Source: Glaciimonas sp. | Lineage (GTDB): Bacteria > Pseudomonadota > Gammaproteobacteria > Burkholderiales > Burkholderiaceae_D | Length of the DNA stretch: 64,000 nucleotides | Direction: 5' to 3' | Assembly: GCA_012927625.1 (NCBI GenBank) | Contig: JABBOV010000004.1 | Location: 62,001 to 126,000 of the forward strand | Program-made: the position numbers and the translations under genes | Notes under the pieces: model-generated | The model's database searches: none | What the model saw: only the letters and a program-made list of their open reading frames with translations | What the model was told of the DNA's origin: nothing | Shown here: positions 1 to 8,977 of the stretch, piece by piece | How the letters are laid out: each line of letters opens with the position of its first letter | How positions within the stretch are numbered: position 1 is the stretch's first letter

Positions 1-832
1 GTCCAAAGCGACTGCCACAAATCAGCATGGACGCGTTAATGATTGCAGTTCGTAACCGTCCATAGGTCGCACCGCCTTGCAAGAAGGCAATGTCGCCGGA
101 CATCCCGCCCAGTGCTCCAACGTGCATCGCCACCCGCTCCAACTCAAGAGCCACGCCGCGAACAAGGTCTTGCTCAATGCTTACTTCCGTTTCCGATAAT
201 GCTTCCAGCGCAGCGCAGAAGGTCCAGGCATACGCAATGCTTGAGTCACCCACGATGGATTCAACAGTAGATGTCAGCAAGAGCGGATTGCGGCGCAGTA
301 ATAGTTGCTCGACACCACGATGCTGGTAGCCCAACTGGATTTCCAGATGGTGAACCTGTTCACCGAGGCACATGAAACGGAAATGTCCCGGTTCGATTAC
401 GCTTGAGTGAATCGGTCCTACCCCAACCTCATGCACCTCTGCCCCGCGCACTTGGAAAAATGGGTAGTCCGTCATGTGCTGCTGGCGCGCACCTTCATGG
501 CGAATCGGCTTGAGCCAAGGATGCCCTGCAGGAGTAATGTCCATCTGCTCCCATAGTTCGCGCTCGAACATGTGTACTGCCGGGTACCGGAGTGTGAGCG
601 AATCGAACCGTTCACCGCGCTTTGCTTTGGCTCGCAGCACCGAAAGGCGGCCACCAACTCCTTCCATCACCGCGCTCACGATAACGTCTTCGCCGCCGTC
701 GGGACGGCCGAAAAGCGTGAGTATCCTATCGCCGAAATCCAGGCGATCAGCGCACAAACGGGTAAATTCCTGGAGGCCGGTTTGCGGGATTTCGCGGGCA
801 GGGAGGATGAAAAGCGGTTCTGCGGGTTTCAT
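1..832 (-). CDS. hyfG: HyfG-like large subunit of Ehr-type complex (partial)
   Basis: This is the N-terminal 277 residues of a HycE/HyfG-type protein (30 kDa plus 49 kDa complex I subunits fused); the 3' end lies beyond base 1. Visible family signatures are GHPWLKP near residue 100, VGVGPIHSSVIEPGHFRF, and the LGYQHRGVE segment just before the active-site loop. Where real hydrogenases carry Cys-Gly-x-Cys, this protein has Val194-Gly195-Asp196-Ser197, so the N-terminal nickel ligands are absent. The C-terminal Cys pair cannot be inspected. The ATG overlaps the stop of hyfF by one base (TAATG). I infer an energy-converting hydrogenase-related (Ehr) subunit that passes electrons or conformational energy to the membrane arm without H2 chemistry. 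A hyfI-like gene would be expected just outside the window. Confidence 0.85.
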   Translation of the reverse strand, partial: MKPAEPLFILPAREIPQTGLQEFTRLCADRLDFGDRILTLFGRPDGGEDVIVSAVMEGVGGRLSVLRAKAKRGERFDSLTLRYPAVHMFERELWEQMDITPAGHPWLKPIRHEGARQQHMTDYPFFQVRGAEVHEVGVGPIHSSVIEPGHFRFMCLGEQVHHLEIQLGYQHRGVEQLLLRRNPLLLTSTVESIVGDSSIAYAWTFCAALEALSETEVSIEQDLVRGVALELERVAMHVGALGGMSGDIAFLQGGATYGRLRTAIINASMLICGSRFG

Positions 833-2295
833 TATTGTCCACCAATCGACTGAGCCACCAGCAAGAGAAGTTGGTTGACGGGTTCCGGCGTGTATACGCC
901 AAGCAGAACCAGGGCAGCGACGAATCCGAGTTTCGGAATTGCGGTCACCCAAGGTTCATTGATTGTCGAACCCGTCCTGTTCGAGGGCCCCCAAAGCATC
1001 GGAAAAATCGAACGTCCGGCGGCGACGAAAATGATAGTCAACATGGTGCATATCAGCGTGAAGGTAATCCAGTCGCTGGATTGCACGATGCCTGACAGGA
1101 TCAGCATCTCCGCCATGAAGCTGCCAAACGGCGGGAACCCCAACAGGGCAAAGATACCCACTGCGAATAACAATCCGGAAAACGGCAGCACTCTGATCAC
1201 GCCACTTAATGCAGCGACATCGTTGGTTCCGTAGACCGCGCGTAGTCGGCCCGCCGTAAGGAACAATAGCGCTTTGACGAATGCACTACTGACAACATAT
1301 AAGACGACGCCATAGGCCGCCACTTTACCCACAGAAAGCCCGATAGCGATGACGCCCGACGAGCTAACGCAGGCATAGGCGATCAGACGCTTGTAGTTGC
1401 GTGCGGCCATGACTTGAATCGCTGCCACCGCTAACGAAAGGCATCCCATGATGAGTAGCTCATGCGTGACGAAACTACTGTGGCTTACGTGGAATACCTG
1501 CAGAATCCTGAATACGGCCAACACACTGATGTTGAATTGCACGGCAGCCAGCAGCGCGCTGGTGCTGGTTGGCGCGGCTTCGTAAGTCGCCGGCATCCAG
1601 CCATACAGGGGGGCCAGGCCCAGCTTGCCGCCGAGTCCGAATAGCATGAGCGCGAGCCCGAGGCGTTGCCAGTTGTCGCCAGCTGAAGGCAATGCCAATG
1701 CCAATTGATCGAACGCGAAGTTGATCTCCAAGCCGTGCAGGTGCGCGGATCGGGTCAGACACATGAAACCGAGGAAAGTTAGCGCCAGCGACATGCTCGA
1801 ATACAGCATGTAATGCCAGGCGACCCTCCTGGCACTATGTGGCGTACTCGAACTGCCCTGCGCAACCAGCGGCACAGCGCACAGCGTGGTCACTTCGATG
1901 AGCGCCCATAGCATGAGCAGGTTGTTGGACATTACCCCCAGGTTCATGGCTACCATGAACGCAAGTGAGAGGGCCGCTCTTGGTAGCATGTTTTCCGCCA
2001 GCACGCGAGAAGTGTGTACCCTTGAGTACATGTAGACGCTGATGCCGAGGAAGACTGTATTAATCAGCAACAGGAACAGCAATGAGGTCGGGTCGAGCAC
2101 GAAATACCGCTGCACAAAGTACAGGGGCAAATCCACCAGTGGAATTCGCACAAAGATCGCAAAACATACTAGAAAGTTGACTAAAGCCACTCCAACCAGT
2201 GCAGACCCGACCCATCGGTGCCGCACTGAATTGATGCCAGTGGCCGTGGACTCGGTAGTGTGTTCTTTTATCGTCAATAATTCCGCGCCGTTCAT
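832..2295 (-). CDS. hyfF: HyfF-like proton-translocating membrane subunit
   Basis: A 487-residue, many-helix protein of the NuoL/M/N antiporter-like family. The mid-protein motif GKLGLAPLYGWMPATYEAAP, followed by a SALLAAVQ segment, is the conserved proton-channel region containing the functional lysine. I chose the internal ATG at 2295 over an upstream start because it sits 6 bases after GGAG and overlaps the hyfE stop in an ATGA arrangement, which indicates translational coupling. The stop overlaps the hyfG start by one base. It lies fourth in the hyfBCEFG-like operon and would be part of the membrane arm of an ion-pumping complex. Confidence 0.85.
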   Translation of the reverse strand: MNGAELLTIKEHTTESTATGINSVRHRWVGSALVGVALVNFLVCFAIFVRIPLVDLPLYFVQRYFVLDPTSLLFLLLINTVFLGISVYMYSRVHTSRVLAENMLPRAALSLAFMVAMNLGVMSNNLLMLWALIEVTTLCAVPLVAQGSSSTPHSARRVAWHYMLYSSMSLALTFLGFMCLTRSAHLHGLEINFAFDQLALALPSAGDNWQRLGLALMLFGLGGKLGLAPLYGWMPATYEAAPTSTSALLAAVQFNISVLAVFRILQVFHVSHSSFVTHELLIMGCLSLAVAAIQVMAARNYKRLIAYACVSSSGVIAIGLSVGKVAAYGVVLYVVSSAFVKALLFLTAGRLRAVYGTNDVAALSGVIRVLPFSGLLFAVGIFALLGFPPFGSFMAEMLILSGIVQSSDWITFTLICTMLTIIFVAAGRSIFPMLWGPSNRTGSTINEPWVTAIPKLGFVAALVLLGVYTPEPVNQLLLLVAQSIGGQ

Positions 2296-2906
2296 AGAAT
2301 CTCCTTTCGCTCTTCCTGATTCATCAGGACTCTGGAAGAGGAGGGCGTTCCCAAGAGCCAGCTCCCTACGCCGACAGTGAGGATGTAGACCGCACCCAAA
2401 GCGGCGTGTACAGGCAGTGGCCACGGTTCGGGTAGCAGTGACTCGAATAACATCAGGGCATTTTCCATGAAGAGCAGGGCAACTAATTGCGCCGGCGGAG
2501 AACTGTTGGTCGATAGGATAAGTAGGGCGATCATCACCGTTGCGCCCACGACGCCAAGCGTAAGAGCGCCGGGGTTAGTCATGGATACTCCGCCGAATTC
2601 GAATGCCAGCACGATGAGTGCCGCACCGATTGCCCAGGCAAACAGGTTGGGCGGCATCAGGTCCAGGTTCGGCTCGGCCCTGCGGTGAATCGTACGGCGC
2701 AGCAGGAGCGGTGCCATGCAAACGCGAACAACTATGATCTCGAACAATGCCAGCAGTGCATGGTTCGAAATCTCAGCGTGCTGAGCAATGCCGTTCCAGC
2801 CCAGCATGATCGCCTGCAAGCAAAGCCAAAAAGGCGCGGACCGAATTTTCCCAAAGAAGACTGGAATCACAGCGGCGAGAAGAAAGATGATTAGCGGCAG
2901 TGTCAT
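2292..2906 (-). CDS. hyfE: HyfE-like small membrane subunit
   Basis: A 204-residue hydrophobic protein with about six predicted membrane segments, matching HyfE of hydrogenase-4 in size and position. HyfE is a NuoK-related subunit with a longer N-terminus; the VALLFMENALMLFESLLP stretch near the C-terminus resembles the NuoK helix with its conserved glutamates. The start at 2906 (MTLPLIIFLL) overlaps the hyfC stop by one base (TAATG), and the stop overlaps the hyfF start by four bases (ATGA). Assignment rests mainly on context plus hydrophobic pattern, since this subunit is poorly conserved. Confidence 0.75.
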   Translation of the reverse strand: MTLPLIIFLLAAVIPVFFGKIRSAPFWLCLQAIMLGWNGIAQHAEISNHALLALFEIIVVRVCMAPLLLRRTIHRRAEPNLDLMPPNLFAWAIGAALIVLAFEFGGVSMTNPGALTLGVVGATVMIALLILSTNSSPPAQLVALLFMENALMLFESLLPEPWPLPVHAALGAVYILTVGVGSWLLGTPSSSRVLMNQEERKEIL

Positions 2907-3829
2907 TAGAGTCTTACTCCCCAGCCTACGGCAGCCATACACAAGACAGCTGCAGCCGACGCCAGCATCAGATAGCGCGGCACCCATCGCATGGGCAACC
3001 TAGCCATCAGGGACTCGATACATCCGACCGCCACTGCCACCGCGACCATGATGAACAAGGAGGTGAGAACACCAGCCACGGGCGCAACTAGCGGGTCGAA
3101 TGGATTGAGCAGGGCAGCGATCAAGCCCGCGTATATGCTCATCTTGAGCGCCGCCGCATAATGCATTGCCGCCAGGTCAGGGCCGCTGTGATCGAGGATC
3201 ATCACTTCGTGAATCATGGTCAGTTCAAGGTGTGTATGCGGGTCATCCACCGGCACGCGTGCGGCCTCGGTTTGCAACAGGATGAACAGCGCGACGATAG
3301 CGGGAACTACCAACCATCGGAAGGGTTCGGTTTGGTGCAGGTGGCCAATCAGGCCGGCGAAACTGGTGTAGCCGGTGGCTACGCTGGCAGCGCCGACGAG
3401 CAGGAATAATGCCGGCTCGACGAAAGCGGAGAACGAAGCCTCGCGAGCTGCACCCATGCCTTCGAACGAACTGCCGACATCCATGGCAGACAGCATTATG
3501 AAAATACGAGCCAACCCGAGGGTGTATGCGAATAGAATGAAATCGAAATCGAACTGCACCAGCGAGACGCCGCCGAGGATAGGCGCGATCATTGCTGCCA
3601 ACAGGGACGCCATCAGTACCACGTAGGCGCCGGCCCTGAACAGCGGTGTGGCGACAGTGCTATAGATCGGGCGCTTTCCAAGCAAGCGGCGCAGATCCGA
3701 TGCCAACTGTAGTATGCGGGGGCCCTTGCGGCCAGTCCACAACGACTTGGTCCGGTTCACGATGCCGACCAGCAGGATGGGCATTGCCAGCGCAATGAGT
3801 ACGTGAATGGTGGCGAGCAATGTTGTCAT
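2906..3829 (-). CDS. hyfC: HyfC/NuoH-like membrane subunit
   Basis: A 307-residue NuoH-family subunit that links the peripheral arm to the ion-translocating arm. The diagnostic cytoplasmic loop EAARVPVDDPHTHLELTMIH is present near residue 185, and eight hydrophobic segments are visible. The start at 3829 (MTTLLATIHVL) is preferred because it overlaps the hyfB stop as ATGA; the longer reading frame begins inside hyfB without a ribosome site. The GPRILQLASDLRRLLGK segment near residue 45 matches the conserved quinone- or partner-binding N-terminal loop of the family. Confidence 0.88.
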   Translation of the reverse strand: MTTLLATIHVLIALAMPILLVGIVNRTKSLWTGRKGPRILQLASDLRRLLGKRPIYSTVATPLFRAGAYVVLMASLLAAMIAPILGGVSLVQFDFDFILFAYTLGLARIFIMLSAMDVGSSFEGMGAAREASFSAFVEPALFLLVGAASVATGYTSFAGLIGHLHQTEPFRWLVVPAIVALFILLQTEAARVPVDDPHTHLELTMIHEVMILDHSGPDLAAMHYAAALKMSIYAGLIAALLNPFDPLVAPVAGVLTSLFIMVAVAVAVGCIESLMARLPMRWVPRYLMLASAAAVLCMAAVGWGVRL

Positions 3830-5838
3830 CGTAATGGCCCCCACAGCAACAGCATCAGCCACGCGATCACGACGACGGCGATCAGAGCGGCCGCAAAGGC
3901 AATCCGCGGATCGTCTTCGCGCAGTTTTTTGGATAGTTCGGCGGCCGACGCGTCGCCGCGGCCGATGACGGAGAACAGGCGCCGCTCAACCGCGTCGACG
4001 CAATCGGTGATCAGATAGCTATCCGATGGAAAGTATCCGACCGGGGACTTTTTGCGGCGCAGCAAGACCATCAAGCTGCGGAAGTGGGATCCGAAATCCG
4101 ATGAGAAGCTGGCGCCGGTGTACTGCATCCGGGGACTCGGTGCAGCATAACCGCAAATCCAGGTCACATGGCTGGCTGCAGGCTTGGATGTTAATTTCGA
4201 TCGTAGCCACAGAACCAGGGCAATCGAAGCAACCAAACCTCCCGAAATCATGCCGATACGCGTCAGCGAGTCGATGATAGGCGACAGAACCGCCGCTGCG
4301 GATGCGGGCAACGGCCCCATTGCAAGCTCGGTGGGGCCACGTACCAGCATGAAGCCGAAGGCTGGTATGACCCCGAGCACGATCACGCCCGCAGAGTGGA
4401 TGCCCATAGGCACCAGCATCCATCGACTCGCCTCCTTGGCGGCTGGGACACTGGCGTCGCGCGGTGCACCCAGAAAGACGACGCCGAAGGCGCGCGTAAT
4501 ACTCAATGCGGAGACAGCGCCTACAAACGCCAGCAATGCGGCTGCGACGCACAGTCCCAGCTCGGCCCAGACTCCTGCTGCGGCACCGCTAAATAGGCCT
4601 GAATAGATCACGAACTCGCTGGCAAAACCGTTCAGAGGCGGTAGCGCGGAGATCGCGACGCCGCCGATGATGAAACTAGCCGCTGTTAATGGCATGAGAC
4701 GCGCCAGTCCGCCAAGCCGTTCCATATCGACCGAATGCATCACCTGATAAACCGCCCCTGCCGCGTAAAAGAGCAGGCACTTGAAGAAAGCGTGATTTAG
4801 CAGGTGCAACAAGCCGCCAGCGAAACCGAGAGCAGCCAGCGATGGAATGCCCCAGCTTAGCCCCAGACACCCGACGCCGAAACCGATGCCGGCGATACCG
4901 ACATTCTCGGTCGATGAATAGCCGAGCATGCGTTTAAGGTCGCGTTGGCCTACCGTGTACAACCCTCCGATCAGGGCTGAACACGCCGAGAAGACGATCA
5001 GGAACCATCCCATCCATTCATCGGGCGTGCCGATCAGCAGTATGAAACGTATCAAAGCATATAAACCGGCCTTGTGAATGACGCCCGACATCAGGGCCGA
5101 GACATGAGCGGGTGCCGCAGCATGGGCACGCGGGAGCCAGGAGTGGAAGGGGAAGAAGGCAGACTTCAGGCCAAAGCTGGTAACCAACAGAAGGAACACG
5201 ATGTTGCGTTCGGTGCCACCGCTCTTGCTGAGCCAGTCGCCAAAGCTGGTCAGGAACCACGACCCCGAATGCGTGTACATGATCATGAAAGCGGCCACCA
5301 GGAAAATCAGGCCGATGTGGGTTGAAACCAGATAATTGAATCCGGCAAAACGCACCTTCTGGTTGGTGTAGTCCCATATCACCAGTAGCCATGCAGCCAG
5401 TGCGGCAATTTCCCACCCGAGCAAAAAGACTAGTGCGTGCTCGCCGGTATACACCAGCAAAAACGATACAGAAGTCAGATTGAGCAGCGCAAAATGCACT
5501 CCCAGATTGCGCTTGCTGTTGAAGAACGGACGCATGTATCCAACCGCGTATATGCTGCCAAGCAACGTCATCGGTAATGACCAAGCCAAAAAAAACGCAC
5601 CAAGAGCATCAAGCCTTACGCGTAGCGTTCCTACCGGATAAGCCCATGCCAGATCGCCAACGACCTGCTCCGCACCAAACAGAACCGGCAGCACCGTAAC
5701 CAAAACTAATACCGTGGCAAGCAGTTGCGAAAATATGCCAACCCCGGCACGAGTGGTATTACGCAAGGGAAGCAAACAAATGCCAGCTCCCAGAAATAAA
5801 ACAAGTACGGCAGCAATTAGTGCGGTAAGTGCGCTCAT
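3826..5838 (-). CDS. hyfB: HyfB-like proton-translocating membrane subunit
   Basis: The first gene of the minus-strand operon encodes 670 residues, almost the length of E. coli HyfB (672). It belongs to the NuoL/M/N antiporter-like family: FHSWLPRAHAAAPAHVSALM near residue 230, with a following HKAGLY lysine, marks the proton path, and about 14 to 16 membrane segments are visible. The ATG at 5838 follows GAAGGAA at good spacing. The four genes downstream overlap one another by one to four bases, so the set is certainly co-transcribed. The operon is divergent from the aldehyde oxidoreductase operon across a 690-bp gap, which hints at shared control. Confidence 0.9.
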   Translation of the reverse strand: MSALTALIAAVLVLFLGAGICLLPLRNTTRAGVGIFSQLLATVLVLVTVLPVLFGAEQVVGDLAWAYPVGTLRVRLDALGAFFLAWSLPMTLLGSIYAVGYMRPFFNSKRNLGVHFALLNLTSVSFLLVYTGEHALVFLLGWEIAALAAWLLVIWDYTNQKVRFAGFNYLVSTHIGLIFLVAAFMIMYTHSGSWFLTSFGDWLSKSGGTERNIVFLLLVTSFGLKSAFFPFHSWLPRAHAAAPAHVSALMSGVIHKAGLYALIRFILLIGTPDEWMGWFLIVFSACSALIGGLYTVGQRDLKRMLGYSSTENVGIAGIGFGVGCLGLSWGIPSLAALGFAGGLLHLLNHAFFKCLLFYAAGAVYQVMHSVDMERLGGLARLMPLTAASFIIGGVAISALPPLNGFASEFVIYSGLFSGAAAGVWAELGLCVAAALLAFVGAVSALSITRAFGVVFLGAPRDASVPAAKEASRWMLVPMGIHSAGVIVLGVIPAFGFMLVRGPTELAMGPLPASAAAVLSPIIDSLTRIGMISGGLVASIALVLWLRSKLTSKPAASHVTWICGYAAPSPRMQYTGASFSSDFGSHFRSLMVLLRRKKSPVGYFPSDSYLITDCVDAVERRLFSVIGRGDASAAELSKKLREDDPRIAFAAALIAVVVIAWLMLLLWGPLR

Positions 5839-6528
5839 GATTCCTTCAAGTTAATGGCGGCCTGCGCTCGACTATTGCGTTGACGCAGGACTGCCATCGA
5901 TAGACGGCGTGTCGATCGCATGTTCCGCCTGGCAACATAGTCATGATTGGCTTTTACACCAACGAGTGGGTCACATGTTTCTGTGAGTTTTACAGTGCGT
6001 TCGTTAATGCCGGAAAAATCAGCCAGCAGCAGAAACGCATGTAATTTGTTCTTTGTTTCGTAGCCTGTTTTTTAGTCGCAGAGAACTTTTACAGGTGTAC
6101 TCGCAAGTAATTGCTAGCGAGAGGTACATATTTCAGTTTCGTCAACGTGCGTCCCGAACCCTAGGTTAGCCAAGTACAGAGAGGCCAAACTTGTTATCGC
6201 GTACATCGACGAAAAAGAGAGAATTTTAGCATATTTGGCATTGGATATTCAACATTTCCCTTGCTTCGATGTAATCCTGAAAGCCGTAATATCGCTTGTG
6301 CAGTCATGCATTAATAATATAGGGGTATGCCCTGTACGCGAAGCGCATCGGAATGGGTTGTCATATTTATGATCGGGTGGATTCCGCAATTTTTCAGGAA
6401 TATTTTTCGATCACGATCTAGATCAAAACTGATGCAATGCAGCACCTAATCTAATTGACAAGAAGAGTCCCCAAGCGCAGTGTTGCCAATGCAGTTATTT
6501 TGTGATTTCTGTTTTTTTGGAGCTGACA
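5839..6528. promoter_or_regulatory. Long divergent intergenic region, hyf-like versus aor operons
   Basis: There is no coding potential worth calling in these 690 bp. The region must hold the promoters of both divergent operons. It is AT-rich toward the aor side, with one dyad (see the FNR-like site) and a loose TTGACA at 6455-6460 that lacks a good -10 partner. A short match to the AT-rich dispersed repeat (AATATAGGGGTATGCC, about 6316-6331) does not extend further. Confidence 0.4.
6413..6426. promoter_or_regulatory. Candidate FNR/CRP-type operator
   Basis: The sequence ACGAT-CTAG-ATCAA matches the FNR consensus TTGAT-N4-ATCAA at 8 of 10 positions and contains the perfect palindrome GATCTAGATC. 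It sits about 100 bp before the first aor gene. Oxygen-sensitive control would suit a tungsten aldehyde oxidoreductase, but the match is imperfect and regulation is an inference. Confidence 0.3.
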
Positions 6529-7002
6529 ATGCAAAAGTCTTTACATATCAATCCCGATAAATGCACCGGCTGCTTGCAATGCGAGATGGCGTGCAGCTAC
6601 GAGAATTACGCCGTATTTAATCCATCCCTGTCACGCATCAAAGTTTTTGATTTCCATCACACCGGCAAAAAAGTCCCGTATACCTGCACCCAATGCGACG
6701 AGGCATGGTGCCTGCATGCCTGTCCGGTTGAGGCAATCCGGCTGGACGCTGCAACCGGGGCCAAAGTGGTACTGGAAGATATCTGCGTCGGTTGCAAAGT
6801 GTGCACCATTGCCTGCCCGTTCGGCACCGTTAACTATGTGCAGGAAACCGGCAAGGTTCAGAAATGCGACCTGTGCGGTGGCGAACCAGCCTGTGCCGAG
6901 GCCTGCCCGACCGGTGCCATCACCTATGTGGATGCCAACTGGACCGGCCTGGATCGAATGCGGCAGTGGGCGGACAAACTGGGCAACCAAGCTGTTGCCT
7001 AA
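6529..7002 (+). CDS. aorA: 4Fe-4S polyferredoxin of aldehyde oxidoreductase
   Basis: A 157-residue HycB/AorA-type electron carrier. Four clustered Cys motifs are visible: CTGCLQCEMACS near the N-terminus, CTQCDEAWCLHACP, CVGCKVCTIACP, and CDLCGGEPACAEACP, enough for four 4Fe-4S clusters. I chose the ATG at 6529 because GGAG lies 6 bases upstream; a GTG at 6502 lacks a site and adds nine non-conserved residues. It heads the aor operon, 47 bp before the catalytic gene, and probably wires electrons between the tungsten subunit and the FAD subunit, as in AorABC of Aromatoleum. Confidence 0.85.
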   Translation: MQKSLHINPDKCTGCLQCEMACSYENYAVFNPSLSRIKVFDFHHTGKKVPYTCTQCDEAWCLHACPVEAIRLDAATGAKVVLEDICVGCKVCTIACPFGTVNYVQETGKVQKCDLCGGEPACAEACPTGAITYVDANWTGLDRMRQWADKLGNQAVA

Positions 7003-7049
7003 TTGCGTAATCCCACCATAACGATAGTGCGAGATAAAGGAGAAGCATC

Positions 7050-8897
7050 ATGGCATGGACTGGAAAAATTCTGCGCGTCGATCTGACCGCCGGAACCTGC
7101 GAGACTGAAAAGTTGAACATGCAATGGGCCAGGGAATATGTCGGTCAGCGCGGTTTGGCAACCAAATATTTTATCGACGAGGTCGATCCCGCTGTTGACC
7201 CATTGTCGCCAGAGAACAAAATCATCTGGGCCACCGGCCCGTTGACAGGCACCATGGCGTCCACCGGAGGGCGTTATTCCGTCATCACCAAGGGTGCATT
7301 GACCGGTGCTATCGCTTGCTCGAATTCCGGCGGCTACTTCGGCGCCGAACTGAAGATGGCGGGCTGGGACATGGTAATTTTTGAAGGAAAATCCGCCAAT
7401 CCGGTTTATCTCAGCATCAATAACGACCACGCAGAGTTGCTCGATGCAGCCTGGTTGTGGGGCAAATCGGTATGGGAAACCGAACCTGCGCTCAAGACGC
7501 GTCATCAAGATGCGTTGATTCGCGTATCCTGCATCGGCCGTGCGGGGGAAATCGGCTGCCTGTACGCGGGCGTGGTGAATGACTTGCACCGCGCGGCTGG
7601 CCGCTCCGGCGTCGGCACCGTGATGGGCAGCAAGAATCTGAAAGCGATCGCGGTGCGCGGCACCAAGGGTGTGGGCAATATCCGCGACCCGAAAGCCTTT
7701 ATGGCCGCCACTGTCGCTGCCAAGAAAGTGCTGGCTGAAAATGCGGTCACTAGCCAGGGCTTGCCGACCTACGGCACTCAGGTGTTGATGAATGTAATCA
7801 ACGAAATGGGCGCACTGCCAACCCGCAACCACCGCGACGTGCAGTTTGAGGGTGCCAAGGATATTTCCGGCGAAGCGATGCACGAGCTGCGCAAAACCGA
7901 TGGCAAAGCCAATCTGGTGACCAATCAAGCCTGCTTCGGCTGCACCATCGCTTGCGGCCGGATTTCCAAGATTGACGAAACCCATTTCTCGGTGCAAAAC
8001 AAACCGCAATACTGGGGCGCCTCCGGTGGACTGGAATACGAAGCGGCCTGGGCGCTGGGGTCAGCCAACGGCGTCAACGATCTGGAAGCGCTGACGTATG
8101 TCAATTTCCTGTGCAACGAAGAAGGCTTCGATCCGATTACCTTTGGCGCGACGGTCGGTGCGGTGATGGAGTTGTACCAGATGGGCGTATTGACCGAGCA
8201 GCAGCTTGGTATCGAGGCGCCATTCGGTTCTGCCAAGGCGCTGGTGCATTTTGCTGAAATTACCGCTAAAGGCGAAGGTTTCGGCCGGGAACTCGGTCTT
8301 GGCTCCAAACGTTTGTGTGCAAAATACGGTCATCCTGATCTGTCAATGAGCGTCAAGGGGCAGGAATTTCCGGCTTATGACGCACGCGGGATTCAGGGCA
8401 TGGGGTTGGCTTATGCCACCTCTAATCGCGGTGCCTGCCATTTACGCGGCTATACGGTGGCGTCCGAAGTACTGGGTATCCCGGTCAAGACCGACCCGTT
8501 GGTGACCGAAGGCAAGGCGAGCCTGGTCAAGGCGTTTCAGGATGCCACCGCGGTGTTCGATTCGGCCGGCGTCTGTTTATTCACTACTTTCGCCTGGACT
8601 ATGGCGGACTTGCAGCCACAACTGGCCGCTGCTTGCGATGCGGATTTCACGTTAGAGAAACTGGCTTTGATCGGCGAGCGAATCTGGAATATGGAGCGCG
8701 ACTTCAACAATCGCGCCGGTTTCACCAACAAGGACGACAACCTGCCCAAACGGTTGTTGACCGAACCGGCCTCTAGCGGTCCCGCCAAAGGCTTGGTTAA
8801 TGGCCTGGACAAGATGCTGCCGGAGTATTACGCACTGCGCGGCTGGACCCCGGAAGGCCAGTTGATGCCGGAAACGCGTACCCGACTGGGATTGTAG
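7050..8897 (+). CDS. aorB: Aldehyde:ferredoxin oxidoreductase catalytic subunit
   Basis: A 615-residue protein of the AOR family, which oxidises aldehydes to acids (or runs in reverse) with a bis-pyranopterin tungsten or molybdenum cofactor and one 4Fe-4S cluster. Cluster ligands are visible as Cys295-x2-Cys298-x3-Cys302 (CFGCTIACG) and Cys509 (AGVCLF), matching the spacing of the Pyrococcus enzyme. The N-terminal pterin-binding domain reads GKILRVDL through the TGPLTGT and GGRYSVITKG segments. AAAGGAG precedes the ATG. The neighbours (polyferredoxin, FAD subunit, MoaD-like protein) are those of the bacterial NAD-linked AorABC type. Which aldehyde or acid it uses cannot be told. Confidence 0.92.
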   Translation: MAWTGKILRVDLTAGTCETEKLNMQWAREYVGQRGLATKYFIDEVDPAVDPLSPENKIIWATGPLTGTMASTGGRYSVITKGALTGAIACSNSGGYFGAELKMAGWDMVIFEGKSANPVYLSINNDHAELLDAAWLWGKSVWETEPALKTRHQDALIRVSCIGRAGEIGCLYAGVVNDLHRAAGRSGVGTVMGSKNLKAIAVRGTKGVGNIRDPKAFMAATVAAKKVLAENAVTSQGLPTYGTQVLMNVINEMGALPTRNHRDVQFEGAKDISGEAMHELRKTDGKANLVTNQACFGCTIACGRISKIDETHFSVQNKPQYWGASGGLEYEAAWALGSANGVNDLEALTYVNFLCNEEGFDPITFGATVGAVMELYQMGVLTEQQLGIEAPFGSAKALVHFAEITAKGEGFGRELGLGSKRLCAKYGHPDLSMSVKGQEFPAYDARGIQGMGLAYATSNRGACHLRGYTVASEVLGIPVKTDPLVTEGKASLVKAFQDATAVFDSAGVCLFTTFAWTMADLQPQLAAACDADFTLEKLALIGERIWNMERDFNNRAGFTNKDDNLPKRLLTEPASSGPAKGLVNGLDKMLPEYYALRGWTPEGQLMPETRTRLGL

Positions 8898-8977
8898 CCT
8901 GTTGGATTTAGACCGGCAGAGCGTACCGTTTGCGGCGGTGCGCTTGATGGCTTGCAACTGATTTTTTGGAGAGCAGG

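Noticed and set aside
1-5838. A functional hydrogen-evolving hydrogenase-4 or formate hydrogenlyase
   Set aside because: The visible part of the large subunit lacks the N-terminal Cys pair needed to bind nickel, and no formate dehydrogenase gene is seen.
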